A stretch of DNA of 39,608 bases from Anoxybacillus pushchinoensis (lineage in GTDB: Bacteria; Bacillota; Bacilli; Bacillales; Anoxybacillaceae): the NCBI RefSeq assembly GCF_900111795.1, contig NZ_FOJQ01000023.1:1-39608 (forward strand), given 5' to 3'. Positions 7,038 to 15,847 of the stretch are shown here, piece by piece (the stretch's first letter is position 1; each line of letters starts with the position of its first letter). The notes under the pieces are model-generated. The model was not told where the DNA came from. It searched no databases and worked only from the letters and a program-made list of their open reading frames with translations. Made by a program: the position numbers and the translations under genes.

Positions 7038-9680
7038 ATGAACGATCGCTTTGTCGTCGTCGATATTGAAACGACAGGAAACGCACCGAAAAAAGAAGAT
7101 CGCATCATTCAAATCGGTTTTGTCGTCATCGAAGACGACAAAGTTTGCGAACGCTTTTCAACATTCGTTCAGCCAGAGCGAGATATCCCGCCGTTCATTC
7201 AACAGTTAACGGGTATTGATCATACGATGATGCATGATGCTCCCCCATTTCATCATATCGCGCCAATGCTTGTGAACAAATGGGAAGGGGCCTATTTTGT
7301 TGCACATAACGTTCATTTTGACTGGGCTTTTTTACAGGAGGAATTTATTCGTAGCGGAATACAGCCACCGACGTGTCGTCTTTTAGATACGGTTGAACTA
7401 GCTCGCTTTCTTATGCCAACCCAACCGAGCTATAAGCTCGGTCATTTGGCTGAAGCGTTGTCGCTAACGCATGATCGCCCGCATCAAGCAGATTACGATG
7501 CTGAAGCGACCGCTCAACTTTTTTTATTTTTGCTGCGCAAGTTATCTCATTTACCGCTCGTCACGTTAAAACAACTGCGGCGACATAGTCGACCGTTAAA
7601 AAGTGAGTTGACCGCTCTTTTTGATCGAGTCATTGCAAAAAAAGAACGGTCGTTTCAAACGGACGAATCCGTTGTTGAATATGAAGGAATTGCTATAAAA
7701 AGGTGGTTTTCACCGAAACGAGACGATCGCCCTGAACATGTTCCGTCTTTTTCACAATGGCTTGCTTCCCGTCCATTTGTTTCGCCGTTTGAATATCGCC
7801 AAGGGCAACAACAAATGATGAGCGATATCAACGATGCGTTCCAAACGTGTCAACATGCGTTAATTGAAGCGGGAACAGGTATTGGAAAAACGATGGCGTA
7901 TTTACTCCCTGCTGCGTTTTATGCTGTGCAACATGAGAAACCGATTGTTGTCAGCACGCATACGTTGCAGTTGCAAAAGCAAATGATAGAAAAGGAATTG
8001 CCGCGCATGGCACGGCTCGTACCTTTTTCATTCACAACTGCTGTTTTGAAAGGGAAACGAAACTATATTAGCGTACGGAAATTTGCCCGTACGTTAAAAC
8101 ACGTAGACACAAACTATGATATCGCCCTAACAAAATGTCAGCTGCTCGTTTGGTTGACAGAAACAGAAACAGGAGATGTAGACGAACTGAACTTGACGGC
8201 GGGAGGCGCGCTATTTTGGGAAGATGTGCATAGCGATGAAACAAACGAGGAGCACAATTTTTTTATCCGTGCGAAAGAAAGGGCGAAACACGCTCATCTG
8301 ATCATTACAAATCATTCATTCGTTATGCATGATTTAACAGCGGACGACACATTTCTCCCCCCGTATGAACAGCTTATTATTGATGAGGCTCATCATTTAG
8401 AAGATGTCGCGGCCCATTTTTTTGGCAGACACGTTTCATATGAGTATGTTCGTTTATTGTGGACGCGGATGAACGACACGGCTATCATGCATCAAATGGG
8501 TGCACTCCGCTCGCTTTTGGCGGATATGGAGTATGAACTGAATCAACTGTTTCAGTCTCTTCGCCATTATGTGTTGCGTCGACAAAAAGGGGATGGACGC
8601 ATTCGCTATCGTTTCATTCCTTGGAAAGAATATGGAAGAGAATGGAGCGCGATAATCGAATTGCTTATGCGCATCATGAATGATGTACGGCAATTGGCAC
8701 AGATGAAAGAAGATGTACCGCGGGAAGATATGAAACCTTTTACGACGTTTATAGATGTGTTATCGACGCTACAACATTTATTAACGAGCGATGACGATCA
8801 TATTGTTCGTTGGTTAGAAATGGATACAAAGGCTGCCATCAATGCTGTTACAGTCATTTCACAACCGATCGATTTAGCTCATTTTTTTGCTGATCAATTA
8901 TTTGCGCGTAAAAGAAGTGTTGTTTTAACTTCTGCTACGTTAACGACGAACAATTGTTTCTCGTTTATCATTGAGCGTCTCGGTCTTCACGATTTTTATC
9001 CGTTTACACGTATCATCCCGTCACCATTTTCTTATGAAAAGCAAGCTATGCTTATGGTACCAAACGACTTGCCGATGTTTCCGACTGCGACGGTTGAACA
9101 GTACGCTGAGCAAGCAGCTCAACAAATTATTTGCATCGCTGAACGTATAAAAGGGCGCATGCTCGTGCTATTTACGTCGTATGAGCTATTGAAACAAACG
9201 TATGCGTTCGCCAAGCAAAATGATGAGCAATCATTTGTATTACTTGCCCAAGGGGTAAGCGGAAGCAATGCGGCGAAGTTGACGCGACATTTTCAACAGT
9301 TTGAGCAAGCTGTACTATTCGGTACGAGCAGCTTTTGGGAGGGAGTGGACTTTCCAGGGGATGAAGTGACGTGCGTTGTCATCGTTCGACTGCCATTCGC
9401 CCCACCGGACGATCCGGTGGTAGCTGCAAAAAGTGATTACATTCGCGCAAAAGGAGGCAACCCATTTTACGACTTATCGTTGCCGCAAGCTATTTTACGT
9501 TTTAAACAAGGATTCGGACGACTCATTCGCACAAAAGAAGATCGGGGGATCGTTTTCGTTTTAGATCAACGTTTATTCACTGCATCATACAGCAAATACT
9601 TTTTACAATCGTTGCCGCCCATTCGTGTATATCATGCTCCACTTGCGGAACTTTTACAACATGTCGATGAGTGGCTATAA
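7038..9680 (+). CDS. dinG: DinG-type 3'-5' exonuclease / DEAH helicase-like protein
   Basis: The 880-aa product joins an N-terminal DEDDh exonuclease domain (VVDIETTGN at residue 6, VAHNVHFDWAFL near 90, and a late DYDAEATAQ) to a C-terminal XPD/DinG superfamily 2 helicase core. The core shows Walker A EAGTGIGKT near residue 276, DEAH as IIDEAHHLED near 447, and motif VI QGFGRLIRTKEDRG near 830. The four iron-sulfur cysteines found between motifs I and II in E. coli DinG are absent, as in the Bacillus form. In Gram-positive homologues the exonuclease is active and helicase activity is doubtful. The start at ATG 7038 follows GAGGTGG; upstream in-frame sequence has no RBS. It probably acts in DNA repair. 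Confidence 0.9.
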   Translation: MNDRFVVVDIETTGNAPKKEDRIIQIGFVVIEDDKVCERFSTFVQPERDIPPFIQQLTGIDHTMMHDAPPFHHIAPMLVNKWEGAYFVAHNVHFDWAFLQEEFIRSGIQPPTCRLLDTVELARFLMPTQPSYKLGHLAEALSLTHDRPHQADYDAEATAQLFLFLLRKLSHLPLVTLKQLRRHSRPLKSELTALFDRVIAKKERSFQTDESVVEYEGIAIKRWFSPKRDDRPEHVPSFSQWLASRPFVSPFEYRQGQQQMMSDINDAFQTCQHALIEAGTGIGKTMAYLLPAAFYAVQHEKPIVVSTHTLQLQKQMIEKELPRMARLVPFSFTTAVLKGKRNYISVRKFARTLKHVDTNYDIALTKCQLLVWLTETETGDVDELNLTAGGALFWEDVHSDETNEEHNFFIRAKERAKHAHLIITNHSFVMHDLTADDTFLPPYEQLIIDEAHHLEDVAAHFFGRHVSYEYVRLLWTRMNDTAIMHQMGALRSLLADMEYELNQLFQSLRHYVLRRQKGDGRIRYRFIPWKEYGREWSAIIELLMRIMNDVRQLAQMKEDVPREDMKPFTTFIDVLSTLQHLLTSDDDHIVRWLEMDTKAAINAVTVISQPIDLAHFFADQLFARKRSVVLTSATLTTNNCFSFIIERLGLHDFYPFTRIIPSPFSYEKQAMLMVPNDLPMFPTATVEQYAEQAAQQIICIAERIKGRMLVLFTSYELLKQTYAFAKQNDEQSFVLLAQGVSGSNAAKLTRHFQQFEQAVLFGTSSFWEGVDFPGDEVTCVVIVRLPFAPPDDPVVAAKSDYIRAKGGNPFYDLSLPQAILRFKQGFGRLIRTKEDRGIVFVLDQRLFTASYSKYFLQSLPPIRVYHAPLAELLQHVDEWL

Positions 9681-9684
9681 TTTT

Positions 9685-9722
9685 CCCTTCATCAGTAAAA
9701 GATAAGAAATGTAGATGAAGGG
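9685..9722 (+). promoter_or_regulatory. Inverted repeat covering the RBS of the next gene
   Basis: CCCTTCATC (9685-9693) pairs perfectly with GATGAAGGG (9714-9722) around a 20-base loop. The right arm contains most of the Shine-Dalgarno sequence (AAGGGAG, 9718-9724) of the gene starting at 9733. The fold could mask that RBS or slow read-through from dinG. No T-run follows, so it is not a normal terminator. Confidence 0.4.
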
Positions 9723-9732
9723 AGTGGACGGC

Positions 9733-10470
9733 TTGCAATGGGTGTTATTTTTTATGCTCGTCAATAGTTTAATGCATCCCTCACCTGAAGAGCACATTCA
9801 AAAAATTAATATGATGCTTGAAGAGGAAGAAATGGCGATCATTTTTTTGCCATTGAGTGATGGGGAAGCGACGTTGTTTAAACATGCAAGCGGAAAGACC
9901 GTGTTGCTAAATACAGGTGCGCCACATACGGAACGCGAATTAAAAAGGTGGTTTGAACAGTTTCATGTGACAGAAATTGATGAACTCATTTTAACGAGTG
10001 ATGATCGAGAATATACTGGAAATGTAGACTGGGTCATGAAAACATACGAACCAATGGTAATTAAAGAATGGAAAGAGAGTAAAAAGTATGATCCTTTTCC
10101 GAATTTTAAAATAAGCCCGCTTTATGTTGCACATGGAGATGTAACAATGTCGCTACAGTATGGGCGACTTCGCCTCTTATATATGGCGCATGCTGATGAC
10201 GATGTGGAGCAAAAGCTTATGAAATTGCCGCTGAGTGACGTAAACATATTAAAAATTGCCCATTTCGGTTTAGTTGACTATCCACGTACGTCTTTTTTAA
10301 AACATATTGATCCGCAAGTGGCAATCATTTTTAAAAAGCATGGGAGTTGGCCGAATGAGCGATTGCTTGAACGGCTGTACGCGGCTTGGATTGATTGTTA
10401 TGAAACAAGTCGCTTTGGTGTCATCGTTGTCAAATGTAACTTAAAGGAATACGATGTGATGACGTTTTAA
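9733..10470 (+). CDS. Exported or membrane-anchored protein with degenerate metallo-beta-lactamase fold (ComEC C-domain-like)
   Basis: The 245-aa protein has a hydrophobic N-terminus (MQWVLFFMLVNSL) that could be a signal or anchor. The body resembles the metallo-beta-lactamase-like C-domain of ComEC and its stand-alone relatives: DGEATLFKHASGKTVLLNTG is the typical first strand pair. The place of the zinc-binding THxDxDH motif is taken by TSDDREYTG, so the metal ligands are lost and hydrolase activity is unlikely. I prefer TTG 9733, 8 bases after AAGGGAG. ATG 9715 and GTG 9724 are in frame but lack an RBS. It sits between dinG and ypmA, where I do not recall a B. subtilis counterpart. The function is unknown. 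Confidence 0.75.
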   Translation: MQWVLFFMLVNSLMHPSPEEHIQKINMMLEEEEMAIIFLPLSDGEATLFKHASGKTVLLNTGAPHTERELKRWFEQFHVTEIDELILTSDDREYTGNVDWVMKTYEPMVIKEWKESKKYDPFPNFKISPLYVAHGDVTMSLQYGRLRLLYMAHADDDVEQKLMKLPLSDVNILKIAHFGLVDYPRTSFLKHIDPQVAIIFKKHGSWPNERLLERLYAAWIDCYETSRFGVIVVKCNLKEYDVMTF

Positions 10471-10526
10471 AAAAGGGGCCAACGTTCGGCCCGTGGTGTG
10501 TACGATAGGAATTTTTTTAATTCAAA

Positions 10527-10586
10527 TTGACCAATGTAGGAAACCATTGCTACAATGAAGATGTTTATACACCTCGGAAGGTGTGT
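10527..10586 (+). promoter_or_regulatory. Sigma-A promoter and 5' hairpin before ypmA-tseB-aspB
   Basis: TTGACC (10527-10532) and TACAAT (10551-10556) are 18 bases apart. The predicted transcript begins near 10563 and at once forms a hairpin (ATACACCT 10567-10574 with AGGTGTGT 10579-10586, loop CGGA). A 5'-terminal stem of this kind can protect mRNA. The leader then runs about 70 bases to the ypmA start without other visible structure. Confidence 0.65.
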
Positions 10587-10654
10587 AATTGTATTGTTTC
10601 CGTTGAGAAGAGACGATATAAGTAACAAAATTTGTGCACATGGAGGATCGGGTC

Positions 10655-10825
10655 GTGGAAAGTAAAATTGAAGTATTAGCAACTGTCAAAGTTCAATACT
10701 CATCAGACTTATACAAAATTGTCGATTGCTTAAATCGAACGTTAAAAGAGAAGGACTTAATGTTCGGATTGGCGCTTGATGAAGAAAACAAAGAGAAGGC
10801 TGTGTTTACGATTTATCGAACGTAA
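10655..10825 (+). CDS. ypmA: Small conserved protein YpmA
   Basis: A 56-aa acidic protein, VESKIEVLATVKVQYSS at the start and MFGLALDEENKEKAVFTIYRT at the end, strongly like B. subtilis YpmA in sequence and position. No catalytic motif is visible and I do not know a function. GTG 10655 lies 8 bases after GGAGG (10642-10646). An in-frame ATG at 10634 has no RBS. It is the first gene of ypmA-ypmB-aspB. Confidence 0.85.
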   Translation: MESKIEVLATVKVQYSSDLYKIVDCLNRTLKEKDLMFGLALDEENKEKAVFTIYRT

Positions 10826-10837
10826 GAAGGGATGAGG

Positions 10838-11320
10838 GTGAAAAAAGGAATCATTGCTTTTGCGTGCATGTTGTTTGTCGCGCTGTTGTTATATGCGAAC
10901 GCCTATAGCGATGCGATGTCGTCGCAACGAGCGAGCGAACAACGCGCCGTACAACAAGCAGAGAAAGAAGGGATTGTTCAAGTAGATGACGTATATACGT
11001 ATCGAGGAAGCGATGTGTATGTGATCGTCGTCGGTAAAAGCGAAGAAGGCGAGCAACGGATCGCATGGGTGACGGAAAAAGGGAAAGTCGTTGCGACACG
11101 ACGTGTCTCGGAAGGAATAACGAAACAGCAAGCGTTATCTTTCGTACAGCCGTACCGTCCAAAAACGGTAGTTTCGGTGAAATTAGGCATGGAAAAAGGT
11201 GTCCCGCTTTGGGAAATTACATATGTTGACGAGCGAGATCGTTATTCGTTTTATTACGTTCGTTTTGAAGACGGGGCATTTTTAAAAAGATATCATTTTG
11301 CGAGGGGGAAGGATGTATGA
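10838..11320 (+). CDS. tseB: YpmB/TseB-family cell elongation protein
   Basis: B. subtilis YpmB (TseB) is a bitopic membrane protein that interacts with PBP2A and influences cell elongation; this is its syntenic homologue. The 160-aa product has one N-terminal membrane segment (IIAFACMLFVALLLYANAYS) and an extracytoplasmic part with two PepSY-like repeats. Segments such as GITKQQALSFV and PLWEITYVDERDRYSFYYVRF recall the family end. GTG 10838 is 7 bases after AAGG; ATG 10832 lies on top of the RBS. Its stop overlaps the aspB start by 4 bases. Confidence 0.85.
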   Translation: MKKGIIAFACMLFVALLLYANAYSDAMSSQRASEQRAVQQAEKEGIVQVDDVYTYRGSDVYVIVVGKSEEGEQRIAWVTEKGKVVATRRVSEGITKQQALSFVQPYRPKTVVSVKLGMEKGVPLWEITYVDERDRYSFYYVRFEDGAFLKRYHFARGKDV

Positions 11321-12504
11321 AATTAGCGAAGCGTGTTGCAGCGTTGACGCCATCATCAACGCTAGCCATTACGGCGAAAGCGAAAGAATTAAAAGAAGCA
11401 GGACACGATGTCATTGGACTCGGTGCCGGAGAGCCAGATTTCAATACACCGGAACATATTATGGAAGCAGCTGTAAAGGCGATGCACGACGGACATACAA
11501 AATATACGCCATCTGGTGGGCTAGCGACGTTGAAACAAGAAATTATAAAGAAATTTCAACGAGATCAACAATTGGATTATAAACCATCTGAAATCATTGT
11601 GTGCGTCGGGGCAAAACACGCGCTTTACACACTATTTCAAGTGATTTTAGATGAAGGCGATGAAGTCATTATTCCAACGCCGTATTGGGTGAGCTATCCA
11701 GAACAAGTGAAGCTAGCTGGCGGGGTACCTGTTTATGTAGAAGGACTTGAAGAAAACGAGTTTAAAATTACACCGCAACAATTAGAACAGGCGATGACAG
11801 ATCGCACAAAAGCGGTCATTATTAACTCGCCAAGCAACCCAACAGGAGTCATTTATACGAAAGAAGAGCTACAAGCGCTCGGTGAAGTATGCTTAGCTCA
11901 CGATGTGCTTATTGTGTCGGATGAAATTTATGAAAAATTAATATACGGTGGACATGAACACATTTCGATTGCCCAGCTTTCACCTGAGCTAAAAAAACAA
12001 ACGATCATTATTAACGGGGTATCTAAATCGCATTCGATGACAGGGTGGCGAATCGGCTATGCGGCAGGGGACGCTGATGTGATTCGTGCGATGACGGATC
12101 TCGCCAGCCATAGTACATCGAATCCAACATCTATCGCTCAATATGCAGCAATTGCAGCATATAGCGGGCCGCAAGAGCCAGTCGAGCAAATGCGTCAAGC
12201 GTTTGAAGAACGTTTAAATATCATTTATCATCGTCTAATCCAAATTCCTGGATTCTCATGCGTGAAGCCACAAGGTGCATTTTATTTGTTCCCGAATGCA
12301 AAAGAAGCAGCAACGATGATCGGATACGAAAGTGTCGATGCGTTTGTCGAAGCGCTGCTTGAAGAGGCGAAAGTAGCGCTCGTTCCAGGTTCAGGTTTTG
12401 GTGCACCGAATAACGTGCGTTTGTCGTATGCGACATCACTTGATTTACTTCATGAGGCGCTTGATCGTATCGACACGTTTATGAAGGAAAACATGCGCGG
12501 CTAG
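11317..12504 (+). CDS. aspB: Aspartate aminotransferase (class I, subgroup Ib)
   Basis: Pyridoxal-phosphate enzyme exchanging amino groups between aspartate/2-oxoglutarate and oxaloacetate/glutamate. The 395-aa protein has GLGAGEPDFNTPEHI near residue 35, INSPSNPTG near 170, SDEIYEKL near 201 and the cofactor lysine K237 in GVSKSHSMTGWRIGY. The C-terminus has NNVRLSYATS with the substrate-carboxylate arginine. Length and motifs match the Bacillus enzyme. The start codon overlaps the tseB stop (ATGA), and a terminator follows, so it ends the ypmA-tseB-aspB unit. The asnS gene that follows has its own leader. Confidence 0.95.
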   Translation: MKLAKRVAALTPSSTLAITAKAKELKEAGHDVIGLGAGEPDFNTPEHIMEAAVKAMHDGHTKYTPSGGLATLKQEIIKKFQRDQQLDYKPSEIIVCVGAKHALYTLFQVILDEGDEVIIPTPYWVSYPEQVKLAGGVPVYVEGLEENEFKITPQQLEQAMTDRTKAVIINSPSNPTGVIYTKEELQALGEVCLAHDVLIVSDEIYEKLIYGGHEHISIAQLSPELKKQTIIINGVSKSHSMTGWRIGYAAGDADVIRAMTDLASHSTSNPTSIAQYAAIAAYSGPQEPVEQMRQAFEERLNIIYHRLIQIPGFSCVKPQGAFYLFPNAKEAATMIGYESVDAFVEALLEEAKVALVPGSGFGAPNNVRLSYATSLDLLHEALDRIDTFMKENMRG

Positions 12505-12527
12505 TCACATCGACTAGCCCTTTCTTT
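12499..12527 (+). terminator. Terminator of aspB
   Basis: GGCTAGTC (12499-12506) pairs with GACTAGCC (12512-12519) and is followed by a T-rich tail (CTTTCTTT). The stem overlaps the aspB stop codon. Confidence 0.8.
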
Positions 12528-12635
12528 CAAATATGTACGTTTGGATAACAAAAAGGATCATCTTGCGTTTTTTTGTCGAAATGTATTAATATTGATGATG
12601 TACATAATAGTCGAACGTCTTTGGAGGGACTTTTT

Positions 12636-13928
12636 GTGAAAACGACAATTGCAGAAGTACATAAATATGTAGGACAAGAAGTAACGATTGGTGCTTGGCT
12701 TGCTAACAAACGGTCGAGCGGAAAAATCGCTTTTTTACAATTGCGTGATGGCACAGGCTTTATTCAAGGAGTTGTGGAAAAATCGCAAGTGAACGAAGAT
12801 GTATTTCAGGCGGCAAAAAGCATCACGCAAGAAAGTTCGCTCTATGTCACAGGTGTAGTGCGTGAAGATGCACGTTCTCCATTTGGATACGAGCTTTCCG
12901 TCACAAACATTGAACTCATTCACATGGCTGTTGATTACCCAATTACACCAAAAGAGCATGGCATTGAGTTTTTAATGGATCATCGCCACTTATGGCTTCG
13001 CTCGAAACGTCAACATGCCATTATGAAAATTCGTAACGAAGTCATTCGTGCGACGTATGAATTTTTTAATGAAAACGGCTTCGTGAAAGTTGATCCGCCG
13101 ATTTTAACGGGAAGTGCACCGGAAGGAACGACGGAATTGTTCCATACGAAATATTTTGATGAAGATGCATACCTTTCTCAAAGCGGACAGCTATATATGG
13201 AAGCAGCAGCGATGGCGCTCGGCAAAGTATTTTCATTCGGTCCGACGTTTCGCGCAGAAAAATCAAAAACGCGCCGTCATTTAATTGAGTTTTGGATGAT
13301 TGAGCCGGAGATGGCGTTTTATCAATTTGAAGATAATTTGCAAGTGCAAGAACAATACGTCTCTCATATTGTGCAGTCCGTGTTAAAACGTTGCCAACTG
13401 GAGTTGAAAACGCTCGGACGCGATACATCTAAACTAGAAAATGTAAAACCGCCGTTTGCGCGCATTACGTACGATGAAGCGATTCAACTTCTTCATGAAA
13501 AAGGGTTTAATGATATTCAATGGGGCGATGACTTTGGTGCACCGCATGAAACAGCCATTGCAGAAAGTTTTGATAAACCAGTATTTATTACGCATTATCC
13601 AACGACGTTAAAGCCGTTTTATATGCAGCCAGATCCAAATCGCCCAGAAGTTGTTCTTTGTGCGGATTTAATCGCTCCAGAAGGATATGGTGAAATTATT
13701 GGCGGTTCGGAACGTATTCATGATTACGATTTGTTGAAACAACGTTTAGAAGAGCATCAACTTTCGCTTGATGCATACAAATGGTATTTAGAGCTTCGTC
13801 AATATGGCTCTGTGCCACATTCTGGATTCGGACTAGGACTTGAGCGGACCATTGCTTGGATTTGTGGCGTTGAACATGTTCGGGAAACGATTCCTTTCCC
13901 ACGTTTATTAAATCGTTTATATCCATAA
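12636..13928 (+). CDS. asnS: Asparaginyl-tRNA synthetase
   Basis: Charges tRNA-Asn with asparagine. It is a 430-aa class IIb synthetase: an N-terminal OB-fold anticodon-binding domain ([24 protein letters not shown]) is followed by the catalytic core. Motif 2 is [11 protein letters not shown]...EFWMIEPE and motif 3 is [16 protein letters not shown] 12636 is 7 bases after GGAGGG; the open frame before it has no RBS. The 130-base leader shows no T-box element and is too short for one. The promoter was not clear to me. The aspB-asnS-dnaD-nth order is the same as in B. subtilis. Confidence 0.96.
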   Translation: MKTTIAEVHKYVGQEVTIGAWLANKRSSGKIAFLQLRDGTGFIQGVVEKSQVNEDVFQAAKSITQESSLYVTGVVREDARSPFGYELSVTNIELIHMAVDYPITPKEHGIEFLMDHRHLWLRSKRQHAIMKIRNEVIRATYEFFNENGFVKVDPPILTGSAPEGTTELFHTKYFDEDAYLSQSGQLYMEAAAMALGKVFSFGPTFRAEKSKTRRHLIEFWMIEPEMAFYQFEDNLQVQEQYVSHIVQSVLKRCQLELKTLGRDTSKLENVKPPFARITYDEAIQLLHEKGFNDIQWGDDFGAPHETAIAESFDKPVFITHYPTTLKPFYMQPDPNRPEVVLCADLIAPEGYGEIIGGSERIHDYDLLKQRLEEHQLSLDAYKWYLELRQYGSVPHSGFGLGLERTIAWICGVEHVRETIPFPRLLNRLYP

Positions 13929-13934
13929 ACAACA

Positions 13935-13966
13935 AAATCCCCCGTGCCGACATGGGGGATTTGTTT
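13935..13966 (+). terminator. Terminator of asnS
   Basis: AAATCCCCC (13935-13943) pairs with GGGGGATTT (13954-13962) and a T-rich stretch follows. Only about 7 bases separate its 3' arm from the dnaD promoter. Confidence 0.85.
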
Positions 13967-13968
13967 TA

Positions 13969-13977
13969 TGGTATAAT
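13969..13977 (+). promoter_or_regulatory. Extended -10 promoter of dnaD
   Basis: TGGTATAAT is a perfect extended -10 (TGn-TATAAT). The -35 position would fall within the asnS terminator hairpin and is not conserved. The transcript would start near 13984, so the dnaD leader would be only about 13 bases and would begin almost at its RBS (GAGGTG). Confidence 0.7.
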
Positions 13978-13996
13978 AGGGCGTGAGGTGTTTAAC

Positions 13997-14668
13997 ATGA
14001 ACAATGAAATGATTCGTTTTTTTCGTGAAGGAAGTGTCGCGATTCCACGACTGTTATTAACGAACTATAAAACGCTTGGGTTAAATGAAACGGAGTTTAT
14101 GCTGTTGTTGCACATCCATTCGTTCGTCGAGCAAGGCATTTCATTCCCAACGCCAGATGAAATTGCGGCACGCATGACCATTTCTCCCGAAGTGTGCATG
14201 CAACAATTGCGCAAGCTCGTGCAAAAAGGATTTATAACGATTGAAGAGCGCATAGAGAATCATATTCGCAGCGAGCGTTATTCGCTTGATCCGCTCTGGG
14301 AAAAACTAATTCGTACCGTTTTCCAAGGACAAAAGCAAGACGAGCAGCACGAGGAACAGTTATATACCGTTTTCGAGCATGAGTTTGGCCGTCCGCTTTC
14401 ACCGATGGAATGTGAAACGTTGGCGATGTGGATGGATCAAGACGAGCATGACCCTACGATCATTAAAGCTGCATTGCGTGAAGCTGTGCTATCAGGAAAA
14501 TTAAATTTTCGTTACATTGATCGTATTTTATTTGAATGGAAAAAGAACGGTATTAAAACGATTGAACAAGCGCAGCAACATGCGAAAAAGTTCCGCAAAA
14601 ACCAGGGTAAGCAAGACGAACCGTATAAACCAACCGTTCCTATTTATAATTGGCTTGAACAGTCGTAG
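13997..14668 (+). CDS. dnaD: Primosomal protein DnaD
   Basis: DnaD is recruited by DnaA at oriC and works with DnaB and DnaI to load the replicative helicase; it also acts in restart priming. The 223-aa protein has an N-terminal winged-helix oligomerisation domain (IPRLLLTNYKTLGLNETEFMLL). The C-terminal DnaB_2 domain carries the family signature YxxxIxxxW, here YIDRILFEW near residue 178. Its basic tail ends KFRKNQGKQ and beyond. ATG 13997 has GAGGTG at 6 bases. It is followed by nth after 13 bases, as in B. subtilis. Confidence 0.93.
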   Translation: MNNEMIRFFREGSVAIPRLLLTNYKTLGLNETEFMLLLHIHSFVEQGISFPTPDEIAARMTISPEVCMQQLRKLVQKGFITIEERIENHIRSERYSLDPLWEKLIRTVFQGQKQDEQHEEQLYTVFEHEFGRPLSPMECETLAMWMDQDEHDPTIIKAALREAVLSGKLNFRYIDRILFEWKKNGIKTIEQAQQHAKKFRKNQGKQDEPYKPTVPIYNWLEQS

Positions 14669-14681
14669 AAAGGATGGTTAT

Positions 14682-15332
14682 ATGTTGACGAAGCAGCAAA
14701 TTCGTTTCTGTTTAAATGAAATAGCAAACATGTTTCCAAACGCGCATTGTGAGCTTGTCCATCGCAATCCGTTCGAGCTATTAATCGCGGTCGTTTTATC
14801 GGCGCAATGCACAGATGCGCTCGTCAATAAAGTGACGAAGCAACTATTTGAAAAATATAAAACACCAGAAGATTACGTCTCTGTTCCGCTAGAAGAGCTT
14901 CAACAAGATATACGTTCGATCGGACTATATCGCAATAAAGCGAAAAATATTCAACAACTATGTCGTATATTAATTGAACAATATAGCGGAGAAGTGCCAA
15001 AAAATCGTGAAGAATTAATGAAGCTTCCTGGCGTCGGACGGAAAACAGCGAACGTCGTCGTATCGGTTGCATTCGGTGTTCCCGCGATTGCTGTTGATAC
15101 GCATGTCGAACGTGTCAGCAAACGACTTGGCATTTGTCGTTGGAAAGATTCAGTGTTAGAGGTGGAAGAAACGTTAATGCGTAAAATTCCGAAAGAAGAA
15201 TGGTCGGTGACCCATCATCGCCTTATTTTTTTTGGACGCTATCATTGCAAAGCTCAATCGCCAAAATGTCATATTTGTCCGCTCCTTCACCTTTGCCGGG
15301 AAGGAAAAAAACGGATGAAAGGAAAGATGTAA
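14682..15332 (+). CDS. nth: Endonuclease III
   Basis: Base-excision repair glycosylase and AP lyase that removes oxidised pyrimidines. The 216-aa protein has the helix-hairpin-helix LPGVGRKTANVV with catalytic Lys121, the catalytic Asp139 in AVDTHVERV, and the [4Fe-4S] loop C-X6-C-X2-C-X5-C with Cys189, 196, 199 and 205. ATG 14682 stands after AAAGGATG and gives the usual length (219 aa in B. subtilis). ypoC begins at the base after its stop, so the two are probably translationally coupled. Confidence 0.95.
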   Translation: MLTKQQIRFCLNEIANMFPNAHCELVHRNPFELLIAVVLSAQCTDALVNKVTKQLFEKYKTPEDYVSVPLEELQQDIRSIGLYRNKAKNIQQLCRILIEQYSGEVPKNREELMKLPGVGRKTANVVVSVAFGVPAIAVDTHVERVSKRLGICRWKDSVLEVEETLMRKIPKEEWSVTHHRLIFFGRYHCKAQSPKCHICPLLHLCREGKKRMKGKM

Positions 15333-15824
15333 ATGATCGTTCCACATACGTTCCAGCATCCGCTTTTTTTTACGACTAATTCTGTGGCCGTTCCTCCGCT
15401 TCAACCGTTTCCGCTTATGATGAAGCATGTGCCGTTTTATTATGATATGACACAAGAAGAAAAGCCGTGGCAACAAAAAGAGCAAGCTATTCCCGCTATA
15501 TTCAGCTTGTGGGAGGAAGAGAAAAAGGAGCTCATTCCGCTGTTTGCGACACGGCAACCGAGACAAGCAAAAGACGCGATGGTTCGAGGATTAAGCTATT
15601 TTTTATGTGCATTATGTTGGCTTAATGGACGAGCAGTCAACAACGTGAATGGTTGGGAAAAGGAAGTGGAATCGTTATTGCTTCGGCCACTCAATGTCGT
15701 TGATCGTCTCGCGTTTATTTTCGCGCGCCCTGCGCTCCATCATTCGTTCGTTCAATTGGATGAGTTATTTATTGAATTAACAAAACTGTTTTACAAGCAA
15801 CTAGCGAAACAAAAAAGAGACTGA
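15333..15824 (+). CDS. ypoC: Conserved protein YpoC
   Basis: A 163-aa soluble-looking protein with several tryptophans and an RGLSYFLCALCWLNGR segment near residue 90. It occupies the place of B. subtilis ypoC between nth and ponA. No known catalytic motif or function is recognised. Its ATG is immediately next to the nth stop, and GGAAAGATG is a weak RBS, so translation may depend on nth. It ends in a bidirectional terminator shared with ponA. Confidence 0.75.
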   Translation: MIVPHTFQHPLFFTTNSVAVPPLQPFPLMMKHVPFYYDMTQEEKPWQQKEQAIPAIFSLWEEEKKELIPLFATRQPRQAKDAMVRGLSYFLCALCWLNGRAVNNVNGWEKEVESLLLRPLNVVDRLAFIFARPALHHSFVQLDELFIELTKLFYKQLAKQKRD

Positions 15825-15846
15825 GAAAATACCCAGTCTCTTTTTT
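15811..15846. terminator. Bidirectional terminator between ypoC and ponA
   Basis: AAAAAAGAGACTG (15811-15823) pairs perfectly with CAGTCTCTTTTTT (15834-15846) around a 10-base loop. The A-run on one arm and T-run on the other give a U-tract in both directions, which suits the convergent genes. Confidence 0.92.
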
Positions 15847-15847
15847 G

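Noticed and set aside
10471-10495. GGGGCC...GGCCC hairpin after the 9733-10470 gene as its terminator
   Set aside because: The T-run is on the minus strand side only, so it would terminate transcripts from the right, where no minus-strand gene was found.
10467-10682. Minus-strand open frame of 71 codons
   Set aside because: No RBS, no homology and it lies over the ypmA promoter and leader.
12505-12635. T-box riboswitch before asnS
   Set aside because: The leader is only about 130 bases, and no T-box sequence, specifier loop or antiterminator is visible.
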